Below, one piece after another: positions 19,009-29,374 of a stretch of 64,000 nt of DNA (the stretch's first letter is position 1; the number at the start of each line of letters is the position of its first letter). Under the pieces are notes generated by a model that saw only the letters and a list, made by a program, of their open reading frames with translations, did no database searches and was not told where the DNA came from. The stretch lies in assembly GCA_039545355.1 (NCBI GenBank), contig BCJJ01000006.1, positions 558,001-622,000 on the forward strand, in the 5' to 3' direction. Source of the DNA: Trichosporon coremiiforme (taxonomy: Eukaryota; Basidiomycota; Tremellomycetes; Trichosporonales; Trichosporonaceae). The position numbers were made by a program, and so were the translations under genes.

Positions 19009-19476
19009 GGATAATTAGAAGGATATGTAGTAGATTAGAGGTGGAAGCACAAGACCTCAGACGATTTCAGTGGACATTGACGTCGCGCTGGCTACCAACG
19101 TCGCACGCTACTGTCAGGTACGAGGTCTGCTGGTGGGCCCCGCAAACCCTCCTGATCCAGAGATCGCTCATTAGGGGAGTCTGTAAATGTACGGATTAGC
19201 GATTCACTTTGGTCCCGCTAATGAACTCCATTTCCAGCTCAAGTGTTCAGTCTCGCTGTCTCCGATGACGCTTCACTACTCCCGGCCCACGACGGCGAAC
19301 CGAACAACTAGTCGGCCCTCCTTACCCCCCGTTTCCGCAACACCTCGACCAGCAGCCCCTCGAAGTGCTTTTCAAAGTCCAACAACAAACCAGACATACA
19401 GTACGCTTTTCGCCTTGTTCTCGAGTCGCCTTCCTTCTCATCGAACCCGACCCCTCAGAGTCTGGGGCCCTTCAGA
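19009..19476. other. Divergent promoter region SND1 / EMC10
   Basis: This 468-bp spacer separates two divergent translation starts and must hold both promoters. I see no RNA gene. A C-rich leader precedes the EMC10 start. Confidence 0.5.
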
Positions 19477-20161
19477 ATGATCCTCTCGACTGTCGCCATC
19501 CTTGCTCTGGCGATGCAGGCGCAAGCAGCCGAGTACGCTCTCTCCCACCGTTTCCTGGATGGTAGCGACTTTGTTACCCGAGGCGTTGTTCAGATCGACA
19601 ACAGCAAGGTGACCTATGAGCCTTCGCCCGAGGCTACTGCACCTTCCTCGAGCGACGCCGGCTGGTACCAGATCGCCCTCGACATCGGGGACCAGCAGCT
19701 GACGACCTCTACACGAGCTGTGAGCTTTTCCAACTTGGATCGTTTCTGATGACAGTGTTTTGCCTCTTCTCCAGCCTCTTTGACCGTGCACTTGGCCAAC
19801 GGTAGACCAACGGATATCGAATACAAGCCGTTGAACGCGCCGGCGTCGGGAGAATGCCCTGAATCGGGCTCCGCCAGCGTGATGTCCAGCGCGGGATCGA
19901 CTGTCGAAGTTCTTGTCAGGGCCGTTGATGTCGCCCATGGGTAAGTCGAGACACAGATGCATAGCTGACCGAAGCCCTTCCCTCGCCGCTCCTGTCGTTG
20001 TTGACCAGACTGGCCAGGAGGTCAAGCCGCCGCCTGAGAAGACGTTCTTGCAGAAGTACTGGTTCGGCATTGTCGTCGCCATGCTCTTCATTGCCTTCAA
20101 CATTGGAGAGGAGCCGAAAGAGAACGCTGGCGCGGCCGCTGGAGGCGGTAGCGGCCGATGA
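19477..20161 (+). CDS. EMC10: ER membrane protein complex subunit 10
   Basis: Exons 19477-19719, 19756-19940 and 19975-20161 join to 204 aa. The first intron is placed at 19720-19755 because only that acceptor keeps the frame and restores an ACFASSPASLTVHL block that fits the family. A signal peptide (MILSTVAILALAMQAQA) is followed by a lumenal beta-rich domain. A single membrane span (KYWFGIVVAMLFIAFNIG) leads to a short Gly-rich cytosolic end, GGGSGR, the same C-terminal pattern seen in animal EMC10. The EMC inserts tail-anchored and multipass membrane proteins in the ER. EMC10 is a lumenal accessory subunit. The length is somewhat short but within the fungal range. Confidence 0.87.
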
Positions 20162-23100
20162 AGGATTGATGTTTCAGCAGCTATGGATGGTCTCTGTCCT
20201 CCCCAGTCTCGGAGATTACGATCCATCCGCTGGCGACGCATCGGCTCGACTCCGCAACTGCATATCGGGAAACGTTTTCGACTGATGGCACCACTTACCA
20301 TTATTGTGGATCGCCAAGGCATGCTAAGGTCTAGGGCGCGGAACTCCGAGCGGACACTGAGGTGGAACACATTGCGCGGTAGAACTTGACAGTACTACCG
20401 GGCTTCCCAACGTTGCTCAACCACCGTCTCTGATGCCATCTGGTCGTTTCACCGTCGGGTTATGGGAGTGTAGCCAACGGACAGCGGGGCTGGTTGCATC
20501 GGCCGTCGGGAAACAGGGTTGTGCCGACTGAGGCGACATGCTGATGAATGACCTGGGACAGAGCCTGCAGTTTGCAGGGATGGTGGAGATAGCAACCAAA
20601 AGTCCAGCCCCTCGATTGTTGTACGGACCCCCTGTCGGCACCGTATTCGGCAGGTGAACTGGCCAGACCTCCCGGCAGTGCGGCCGCCGCTTGTCAATGC
20701 GTGTGAACCGGTGGGGGCGGTCATTCCTGCACCCAGAGAAATATCGCAATCCACGCAACAGTCAGGCTAGCGCGTTTACCTCCGCATTCTAGCGGCCAGC
20801 TCGTTCCAGAAGACGGGGCAGTGGAGGCGTGAGGCAACGAGGAATGGAACAAAGGAAGAACAAGAGGGACTCAGATGCTGCGGTGGCTGTTGTGGGACTG
20901 AGTTGGCTCTCACAGTGCGGGGCGCTTGAGACCACTGCGCCACCCGATTTTGCTGCTTGCACGGCAGCGGCGGACTTGCGGACCGAGCCAGATGCACTGC
21001 GACTTTGAATACACAGCACACAAAAAGTTATGGGGTAAGCGGGGCGACCTTGTTTGCTGCTTGGCACGTCCGTGAACATACTCATGAACTTGAGGAACGG
21101 AGGGCGCTCATCTGTATTGACGAAGCAGGACAACGCGCGCGGCTGTGCGGATCAGCGTTACGCACTGACAATGACACGACCTCAGCTGGGGCTGCTTGGG
21201 TGGAGCGATCTCTCTGATCCCTGAGCCTTAGAAGCAGGCCATGACTTTCACAGAACGTGCACGCAGCTGGAGAACTGCCCACATACCGTGGTGGGGTTCT
21301 GGTGCATCGCTTGCTCCACAGCCTAGCTGCGAGCGCAGACTGCTGGAGACAAAGAAAGCAGTCCGCAGATTCCATCCCAGCTTACAGTATGGTGCCCCAG
21401 GCCCAGCCAGCCTGGCCACCATCCAGATGTGCCAAGTGCTCATGTCGAAACACCGACCCCACATACAGCGTCCGAATGGTTTATTTGTAATTGAACCTGC
21501 GGAATGCCCAGACTCGCCCAGCAGCGCTTCAACGTTGACGTATTCTAACGTTCAAGGTTGCGGGGTGGCGGCGCCACCGCCGTCGCCATAAGCTCCACAG
21601 GCTCCAGGAAAAAGTAACCTCGTCGTTGGTGCGTGCGCGTGCACAGCCGGAGGAACGGCGTTGCCGGCTGTGAGGGTGGTGCAGGTGGTGCAAGTCGGCA
21701 TGGAATGAAAGCTGAAATGGATCGGCATGTTGGAAAAGGGTAAACACGGGGCTCTGGCCGTTATACAAATTCTGCGAGAAGGCTGCTTGAGGGGCATGAT
21801 GAGCGGGAATCAGCGTGTGTCGCGCAATGATAGCGGAGTGAGTTTGGACAATTGTCAAGGGGCAGAGCCGAAGCCAGGCGAGCAACATGCAGGGGGTGAG
21901 ACAGGGGTGAGACACGGTGTCGAGCGCAGCACACAGTCGGCAGCCGACATTCAACGTGGGAGACTCTGGGACTTTGTGACCTCCGGCGGAGCACGTGCCA
22001 TCCGAGCCATGACCGGTCGAAGGCAGCACGACCTTGCGAAGACAGAGAGACACCCGAAGCAACACGACGACGGCCCGAAATTCCGAGGTCACCGTACACC
22101 ACCGCAACGGCCGCAACCGCATTCTCACTCTGCTCTGCTTATCGCACTCTGCAGGCAGGCATCGCACGGTCCACCTCCTTGATGTGCGCTGACTTCATCA
22201 GTCGTGTCAGCTGAATAGTCCACAGCCAAGCGTGCGGATCGGATCACGGGACTGTGCATGCGGAGGCGAGCATACAAAAGCGCACGCATGGTTTCAAGAT
22301 ATGTCGCCAGGCATTCGTTTGTGTACATGCTGCGATCAATTTGCGCATCAGAGGATCCAGCAATCAGCCAATCCATTTCGCTCCATACCGCCGCCTTCGC
22401 GCCGTCGAGCGTCGACCATCGTCATCAACGCCCCTTGCAATTCAGCGCGCATCGCACACGAGCGTCATCGTCGCCGTCACCATTGTCATCGCCGTGTTTG
22501 TGTGTTCTGGCGCCGTGGCCTGACCAGGCCGCCGGGCCTCCAGACAGACTGTCGCTGCCCTGTCGCCCCCTTCGCCCTGCTCACACAAAGTACCAGTCGC
22601 TCATCAAGTTGCGCCCAACCATCGGCCGACGAGCAGACGAGGATACACACGCACACACTGACCAGTACACACGACAAACGGAGCACTGCTTGACCCGTCG
22701 GGTGCTCTGCTTCTCTGACCTCAGTCCTCGGGGCGATCACCTGGCCCTCGCTCGCAATTCCCCCATTGCCCGCGCCTTCCCCGATCCTCCATCGTGCCGT
22801 CGCTCCCCCTCGTGTCTTCGTGTCTTCGTGTCTTCGTATCTTCGTCCCACCCGACCAACCGACCAAACCTACACCAAGCGGCTGAGCGGCAGCAGGGTAC
22901 TGTACAGGGCCCAGGGGCGATCGTCAATCATGGCTCGTCCAAGCCCACCAACGTGTGCATCCTGCGCATCCCAGGCTGAATCCGCGGCATCTGCGTCGAC
23001 AACCGCACACCCACACCAACACCCTACAAGAGGGCGCACTTGTGTCCCCAGTCGCCCCCACCTCCCCTGTCCCACGCCCACCCCTTCCTCTCACTGCTCT

Positions 23101-23448
23101 TCCCTCCTCCCTTCACAACACGTCCCCAGACCAACAAAGACACCCATAAGTACCCCTCTGTCCTCCCCTCCTCTCTCCAGGACAACAGCGACATCAACTG
23201 TTGCCCCACCATTCACCCCCGCCTCTCCGCCAGTCTCATCTGCAGCGGCAAAGTCTTTCTTCTACCCTTGTCTAGCCGCAGATTCAGCTTCAACGGCTAC
23301 ACACCCACCCACCCACCCCGAGCATTTGCCGCCGGGCTCATTATTCTTCAAGTCACCTTCCTCCTCGTCTTCCTCGTCACCTTCTACCCCTTCAGCTCAT
23401 TCCTTTCGACGGTTCCCTGTTCCCTTCTACTTGGTCATCACTCCCATC
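20162..23448. other. Intergenic region and long pyrimidine-rich leader of the forkhead gene
   Basis: No supported gene in 3.3 kb. From about 22700 to 23440 the plus strand is strongly C/T-rich, with a short tandem run of TGTCTTCG units at 22812-22842. The forkhead reading frame happens to stay open through it from 22258, but the translated residues (Pro/Ser/His/Thr, no domain) look like untranslated leader. I treat it as promoter and 5' UTR. Upstream (20.2-22.2 kb) nothing is recognisable. Confidence 0.5.
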
Positions 23449-25806
23449 ATGCGCTCTACCCGTTTCAGCAAGGCCGATGCGCCAAATTCACCTCCCAACA
23501 CGCGTTCAAGAGCACGCGCGCGCAACGACGGCGGCGTTCCCGCCGTCACTGGCAAGCGGCGGAGAGCGGTCGACGCCGACAGCGACGAGTCCGACGGAGC
23601 TGACGACACAGCGGCCAACTCCGAGCCCTACAATGACTACAGATACGCCGCTCGCGACCGCCCGCGCTCTCGTTCCCGTTCCCGCTCGCTCTCGGTAATC
23701 CCGACGTCCGACATGCCACCCCTGACGCTGCCTGCACCAGACGACGCAGCAGTGCGCACGCTCGGCTTGTCGCAATCTGTGCGGCCTGGTGCTCAACCCG
23801 TCACCCTCGAGTACGAGCACCTCGTTCGCATGCGTGAGGGACACTTCTACCGCCCACGTCCGACGACGACGCCCGAACGCGAGCGCAACTGGAACGAGCT
23901 GTCGATCTCGGAGGCAGCCTGGATCAGGCTCGAGGAGGCCGGTGCCATTAACAAGGGACGGTCGTGGACGTCGCGCATCGGCCTCGACGAGAACGGAGAC
24001 CGTGAGTATACATCACCAGTACACACACGCCCCCTGAATCCGCACCCGCATCCATTCCTTGCACCTCGTGCTCCTCGCATCCGAGTACATCCTGGCACAT
24101 CCTGCTTGGGCACAGCTGTGCATCCGCTGCTCCGGCGTTCTGGTGTTTGTTCAGTGCCAGAGTGCCAGATCTGGACGCGTATCGCCAACAGCCTGCCCAT
24201 AATGTTGTCACCCCGGGACGTGGCGCACGGACTGGGTTGAGGCCAGGGACTGCGCCGCGGGCCCGCAGTGCGTGCTGGGGGCCGCGGTCTGCCCGCTGAA
24301 TGTTCGTGATGCTCGCTAGGTATCTGGCGAGCCGGCCGATGCGCCCCAGGGGGGCTTCAATGGCTGGACTCGGTGTGGTCGAGGCGGGCGCGGCGACTGG
24401 CCCCGAAAATGGACCGAGCACCGGATCCTCGTTAGGATCCGTTTGGGGCGTAAAAGAAGTCTCGGTGAACGGCTCACCGTCGCCCGACGAGGGGCGTAGT
24501 TGCGAGTCGTTCGTCTTCTTCTTTCCTGCATCCTGCGTTATACCCCGCATACGTCGCCCCTCATCCCGGCCACTCCTCTCACCCATGCACCTTCCTGGCA
24601 CAAAGAGCGCAACTTACCCATTCCAGCGGTCAAGCCCGACCTCCCCTATGTGATTCTGACCAAGCTCGTGATCGCCTCGTCGCCTCGCAAGATGCTCACC
24701 CTGAACCAAGTGAGCTTGGTCCTGCCTGTGCAAGCTGACTTCAGATCTACCAGGCAATGGAGGAGCGTTGGCCCTACTTCCGCGTGCTCGGGCAGACTTT
24801 CCGCGTAAGCTATGCACCCGATGGCCGTAAAGCTGATCGCAGAACTCGATCAGGCACAACCTGTCCATGAACCCGGCGTTCGTCAACGTTGAGCGCCCCG
24901 TCACCGAGGGCGGCGTCGGCACTGGCAAGGGTGGCTACTGGCGGGTGTCCGAGGATGTGAGTTAGCCGGATGACCTGGCCAACTGACAGTCAGAAGACGA
25001 CATCTCACCGCGGCCGCGCGAAGAAGCCCCGTACCACTCGTCCGAATGGAAGGCGGTTCGAGAACGGTGGAGGCGAGTTTGCGCAGCAGAAGTACTTCCC
25101 TCAGCACCAACAGTACCAGTACACTCATCAGACTCCTCTGCTTGCACCTCGCCCTTCCGCTGCTCACGCACTGCAAGACCTTGCGCAGCGCACGCCCACG
25201 ACGCCTCACAGCTACGCAGCATACCCTGCCCAGCAGGATGACCAGTCGAAGCGCAGCCCGAAGAAGACTCCCAAGGCACGCCGACAGCGCAAGAACGAGG
25301 AGGCCGTTCCTTCGTTAGGGCTTCCCTCGCCGGCGATGCTCACGCTCTCGCTGCCAGCTACTCGCACACCTGTCTCCGCCACCTCAGCACCAGCGGCTTC
25401 CGCCACTAGCTCGCCGATGACTGCACCAGCGTCCCAAGCAGCTCCCGCCAGTTTGCTCTCCGCCAACCCCGCCCCCCAAGCGCCTACCTGGTCACCTCTC
25501 CCCCCGGGCTTCGCATCCTACCCAGGTCTCACCCTGGAGCGCGCCGAGAGCTTCGTGCGCGGGTCCGCCGACTCGCCGCCTAAGCTGCCTACGCCACCGA
25601 GCGAGCGTGGCGCACCCACTGCGGCCCCAGGTAGCTTTGGAGTCTTCGGCGGTGCGATCACCCCCTCGCCGCTCGAGGCATTCGCGAGCACTGCGATCGA
25701 AGAGGCAAAGTACTCGAGGGCCAGAGGTCTGCCCAGTATTGCCGCATTGCTCGGCCCTCTCAGTCCCGAGAGTCCCAGTGAGACCTCGCGTCATCCTCTG
25801 AACTAG
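23449..25806 (+). CDS. Forkhead (winged-helix) transcription factor
   Basis: Exons 23449-24001, 24627-24709, 24745-24804, 24843-24956 and 24994-25806 join in phase to 540 aa. The N-terminal 185 aa are basic and Ser/Arg-rich (RPRSRSRSRSLS, a likely nuclear signal) and end with a conserved-looking block (NWNELSISEAAWIRLEEAGA). The forkhead domain spans about residues 186-270: KPDLPYVILTKLVIASSP (helix 1), NQIYQAMEERWPYFR (helix 2), then the recognition helix NSIRHNLSMNPAFV and GKGGYWRVSED (wing). Two introns flank the short exon before NSIRHNLS. The C-terminal 270 aa are Gln/Pro/Ser/Ala-rich, with basic patches just after the domain (GRAKKPR). The first intron, 625 nt, is unusually long here and could hide an alternative exon. 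Fkh/Hcm1-like cell-cycle or developmental roles are possible but unproven. Confidence 0.85.
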
Positions 25807-26835
25807 CGACAAGGTTCGTTCCACTCATGTCTCCATTTCCACTTTATTCGCCGCCAACCAGAACCACCAGACCCTTCGTCACATTCATCCACGTACCATG
25901 GCGTTGACTTACCGCCTCTCGACCTACCACCAAACCACTAAACGACCAAACAGCCAAAGCACGGCCCGTGCACACACCCCGCCCACAAAGCTAAACATAC
26001 ACACTCCCCAAGCTTTGGACCTCTCGGTCGTACATGACATCATACTGTACTCTATAATGCATGCTCTGGATATTGCATGGATCTCAGCTGACACTGTGCA
26101 TTGATGATACGCCATGCGGACTAACGCTGAACCGACCAGAGCACGTGCCCCAGCACATTGCCCGTCGAAGTTGAAGCAGCGAAATACTCAGACAAAGTTC
26201 GTATTGCATCATGCCTTTAGTACCCGGAGGCTACCGAAGTCGACGTGTACGCGTCCTCTCATTAACTCGGTTTCTGCGTGTGGGACTTAGGAACTGCGCA
26301 CTGCCTTGATTGCAAACTAGCCTGCACTCTAGAATCAGCAGATCAGCTAGACTGCACTACGTACTAGCTTCTCTGACAACAGAACCCCGCACATGGCGGA
26401 GCAGAGCCAGCGGTGCGCTGTTGGGTTCGCGCCGTACAAGAAGGGGGAAGTAATAGTATTGGATGCGACGTGATGGACTAGTTATGGTGCATTGAATGAT
26501 GTTGTACATGCAACGACTGGAGTCGAACCCCTGCCGCCGTTCGAAGGTGGGCGTTGGTAGTCATAGTCCGGAGGGTGAATACTGCGCCGATCGCCACTCA
26601 TGCCCTGTTACATCGGCCACCTTATCGCCCCCGCGTATGTCACCATTCATCGATTGTGCGTGCATTCCTTCGCGCCCAAAATGTAGCTACTGCGCCGTCG
26701 AGCAGTCTGCAGCACTTCTAGAAGCTCTCACGGTCTGGAAAGAACGTACAAAGAATTTCCCATATTTTTGGGATTTTCGACTTTGCCTTTTGGCTTACTC
26801 AACTAAGCGACGATATCCTCGTCCGAAACATCGAG
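25807..26835. other. Intergenic region upstream of the tRNA gene
   Basis: About 1 kb, AT-richer than average around 26030-26470. A tRNA-like fragment near 26505-26560 was examined and rejected. No gene is supported. Confidence 0.45.
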
Positions 26836-26917
26836 GCTGCATTGGCCAAGCGGTACGGCGTCCGTTTCCTACTTTGGTTCAAGCGGAAGATCGCGGGTTC
26901 GACCCCCGCATGCGGTT
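26836..26917 (+). tRNA. tRNA with a 10-nt anticodon-loop intron, anticodon CCT (Arg) as read
   Basis: The cloverleaf can be drawn. The acceptor stem is GCTGCAT (26836-26842) with ATGCGGT (26910-26916), including two G-U pairs. The D arm is GCC...GGC with loop AAGCGGTAC. The anticodon stem is TCCGT (26861-26865) with GCGGA (26883-26887). The T arm is GCGGG-TTCGACC-CCCGC and is perfect. The stretch between the anticodon stem halves is 17 nt, so a 10-nt intron placed after base 37 (26872-26881) leaves the loop TTCCTAA with anticodon CCT at 26868-26870. A-box- and B-box-like sequences lie in the D and T arms. The fold is solid; the exact intron position, and so the amino acid, is less certain. 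Confidence 0.75.
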
Positions 26918-27238
26918 TCATTCCTGAGCTTCCCGAGAGCGACGACGGAAATCATTTTTGTACTCCTGCCACCCCGTAAGTGTCACATCTGAAGTCTCCG
27001 GGGGGATGGGGTGATTAGCATGCTCTACCAATTGCTTTCGGCAGCTATGCAACCTCACAGACTCTTCTGGGGCTTCCAGAAGTATATGTGTGGTGTCGCC
27101 AAAAGGTGTCGAAACAAATGTTCGAAGGTTGGGATCGAAAGTAGGGAAAAGGGGTGGGTGTGGCGAAGGCACGGCCGGTCACGTGCAAACCAATTTCGAA
27201 AAGTCGGACTGGATGTCACCTCCGCAACATCAACAACA
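26918..27238. other. Spacer between tRNA gene and DUS4
   Basis: About 0.3 kb. It contains a minus-strand D-arm-like sequence around 27015-27035 (AATTGGTAGAGC on the minus strand) without a matching T arm, so it is at most a tRNA relic. It should hold the promoter of the downstream gene. Confidence 0.4.
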
Positions 27239-28538
27239 ATGCCTGACGACGCGCGCGACGCGCACGAGCGCAACGGCGATGCTCTCGAGCTGCCCGAGCC
27301 CGAGGTGCTTCCAGTGCGCACGATGCTGGAGGAGTTCGACGTGAATGTCCTCGCGCCGCTAGTGCGATGCTCAAAGCGTGAGTCCGACTTCCTTGAGCTG
27401 TCACCCGTGTCCGCCCGGCGTAAAGCGCTCGCTGTGCATTTCCTGCTAAAAGCTAACGGCAGTCCCGTTCCGCCATCTGACGTCGCTGTACGAGACGCAT
27501 GTGACGCACACGCCGATGATCCTGGCTGAGGAGTTCTCCCGCGCGCAAACGGCTCGTATCTCGGACTTCTCGACGAGCGCGAACGAGCGCGGCGTATTCT
27601 GGATGGACCCCTCCGTTCCGTCAACATCACTCCTCGACCTTCCCGAGCCGATTCCAACCGACCCGTCCCCTTCTCTCCTTGAGCCCCTTCCCCCACAGCA
27701 GTCGCGCTACCTCTCGCGCAAGGGCAACCGACTCCCCGCCGGAAGGCCCGGAAAAGACAGCCGGCTAGTGCGCGGCGCGCTCGTCGCGCAGCTCGCGAGC
27801 CCGAACGGCGCCTCCCTCGCGGATGCGGCGGAGCTGCTGTCGCCGTACGTCGATGGCGTGGACCTGAACTGCGGCTGTCCGCAGCAGTGGGCGTTCAAGG
27901 AGGGCATCGGATGCGCCCTGCTGCGGAAACCGGAGCTCGTCGCCGACATGGTGCGCACGGTGCACGACCGGATGGGGTGGGAGTTCCCGATCAGCGTTAA
28001 GATCCGCATCGACCCCGAGCTGGAGCGCACGCACACGCTGGTCCGGAACGCGATCGCGGCGGGCGCGTCGTACGTTACGATTCACGGACGGACGCGGCAC
28101 CAGGCGTCCACTGAGGATGTCAACTTGCACGGCATCCGGTTCGCGGTTGAGTGCGCGCGCGGCGAGGTGCCCACCGTCGGAAACGGAGATATCTGGGCTC
28201 CAAGCGACGCACACACGATGCGCGCCAAGACGGGCGTGAGGGGTGTCATGGCCGCACGAGGGTTGCTGGCCAACCCTGCTCTCTTTGCAGGGTACAAGCG
28301 CACGCCGAGCCATGCGGTCACGAACTTTGTCAACCTCGCGACCGACTATGGCTTGATCCACAGCCTGTACCACCGCCACGTCGCGTACATGCTCGAGGAC
28401 CGGTTCAGCAAGCCGGAGAAGGTGTGGTTCAACTCGCTCGGAAGCACGGTCCAGGTCGTGGAGTACCTGCAGAGCCGGGGACTCGATTTTGCCCAGCAGC
28501 GCGAGGTCAACGACGCCGTGATGGGGTACAGGCTCTGA
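27239..28538 (+). CDS. DUS4: tRNA-dihydrouridine synthase, Dus4 type (U20a/U20b of tRNA)
   Basis: Exons 27239-27377 and 27463-28538 (85-nt intron) join to 404 aa. The start fits the in-frame ATG at 27239. The protein is a flavin TIM barrel. Markers are LAPLVRCSKLPFRHLTSLYE with THTPMILAEEF (Dus4-like opening), VDLNCGCPQQW with the GCP cysteine near residue 185 proposed as the catalytic acid, GIGCALL, SVKIRID, then YVTIHGRTRHQ, VGNGDI and GVMAARGLLANPALF, which bind FMN. It reduces uridine to dihydrouridine in the D loop of cytosolic tRNAs using NADPH. A tRNA gene lies 320 bp upstream; I treat that as coincidence. It is convergent with the ammonium transporter. Confidence 0.88.
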
Positions 28539-28710
28539 GACATAGAGCATAGAGCGTTTAGAGTTGATGTTGTAGCCTTCAGGGATGGAACTGTACACTA
28601 GTCGAGGACGCATGGCCTGGGTGCATTCACTCACCTTAGAGCGGGTGCCGACTGACTTCCTCACTGACCGCAGACCATCGGTTCTCTTGATTCTCTTCAC
28701 AACATTCACC

Positions 28711-28980
28711 ATGGCTCAGCCTCCTACGGATTCGGGCACTCCTCACTCACAGACTACCTCAGCCTTTCCTTCCCTGGTCGCTGAACGCGATGCGGAAGTC
28801 AGCCCCGATCAGAGAGTTTGACGTGACGGAGTGGGAAGGGAAGGAAATCGGGCGCACGTTGGTAACGCTGCAGCTCCGGCCGCCTGGCGCCGTGCCGTCC
28901 TATCACCTCGCAAGCCTGAAGCACGACTTTGATTGAGTGACGCTGGTCACGGACGCCGGTTTTCGGGGGGAGTGATACGG
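28711..28980 (+). pseudogene. Possible small decayed gene
   Basis: An ATG in good context at 28711 opens a 36-codon frame (MAQPPTDSGTPHSQ...) that stops at 28819-28821. In another frame, from an ATG at 28790, codons look protein-like (EFDVTEWEGKEIGRTLVTLQ, then VPSYHLASLKHDFD) up to a TGA at 28934, and coding character continues after it (VTLVTDAGFRGE). A frame change plus an in-frame TGA in so short a span suggest a relic. Alternatives are an unrecognised tiny intron or a sequencing error. No family recognised. Confidence 0.3.
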
Positions 28981-29374
28981 CACGCGAAGACAGCCTCGCT
29001 ACCAGTCCGCTCGGCATACTCCTCGGTGGGTCACGTACAGCGCGCTCGAACAGGCGTCATAGCGTGTTGCATGACCACCTGACGTCACCGCGCCCCCTCA
29101 GCTTGAGTTGAGATGCGATCAGTATAGATAGCCGAGGGCAACAACGCTTTCTGAGAACAATTGGGCTGAAAATGCATGTACAAGTTGTATACAAAAAGAT
29201 AGAATGACCAAGACAATGTCGAGTTTATACGGAGGATTAGGTGGTCTACTGTTGTGTCGGTTAGACACAAACCTTTTACTGCTTTCTGCTGCTTCTACAC
29301 TTCTAGACTTCTAGCGTTCGAGCGCCTCGCTGGCTCGCACGCTCACAGGAAAATGGAGGATCGCTGCCGCTCGC
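28981..29374. other. Spacer 3' of the ammonium transporter
   Basis: About 0.4 kb, AT-richer around 29110-29290, probably containing the 3' UTR and polyadenylation region of the ammonium transporter on the minus strand. A variant of the GAGCGNAGCGAG motif (minus strand GAGCCAGCGAG) lies about 40 nt past its stop. No gene is seen. Confidence 0.4.

Noticed and set aside
26505..26560. tRNA-like minus-strand sequence with GGGTTCGACTCC
   Set aside because: The T stem has only two pairs plus mismatches, the anticodon stem has an A-C mismatch and no D arm can be drawn.
27005..27055. Minus-strand D-arm-like sequence AATTGGTAGAGC
   Set aside because: No T arm or acceptor partner at the expected distance; at most a tRNA fragment.
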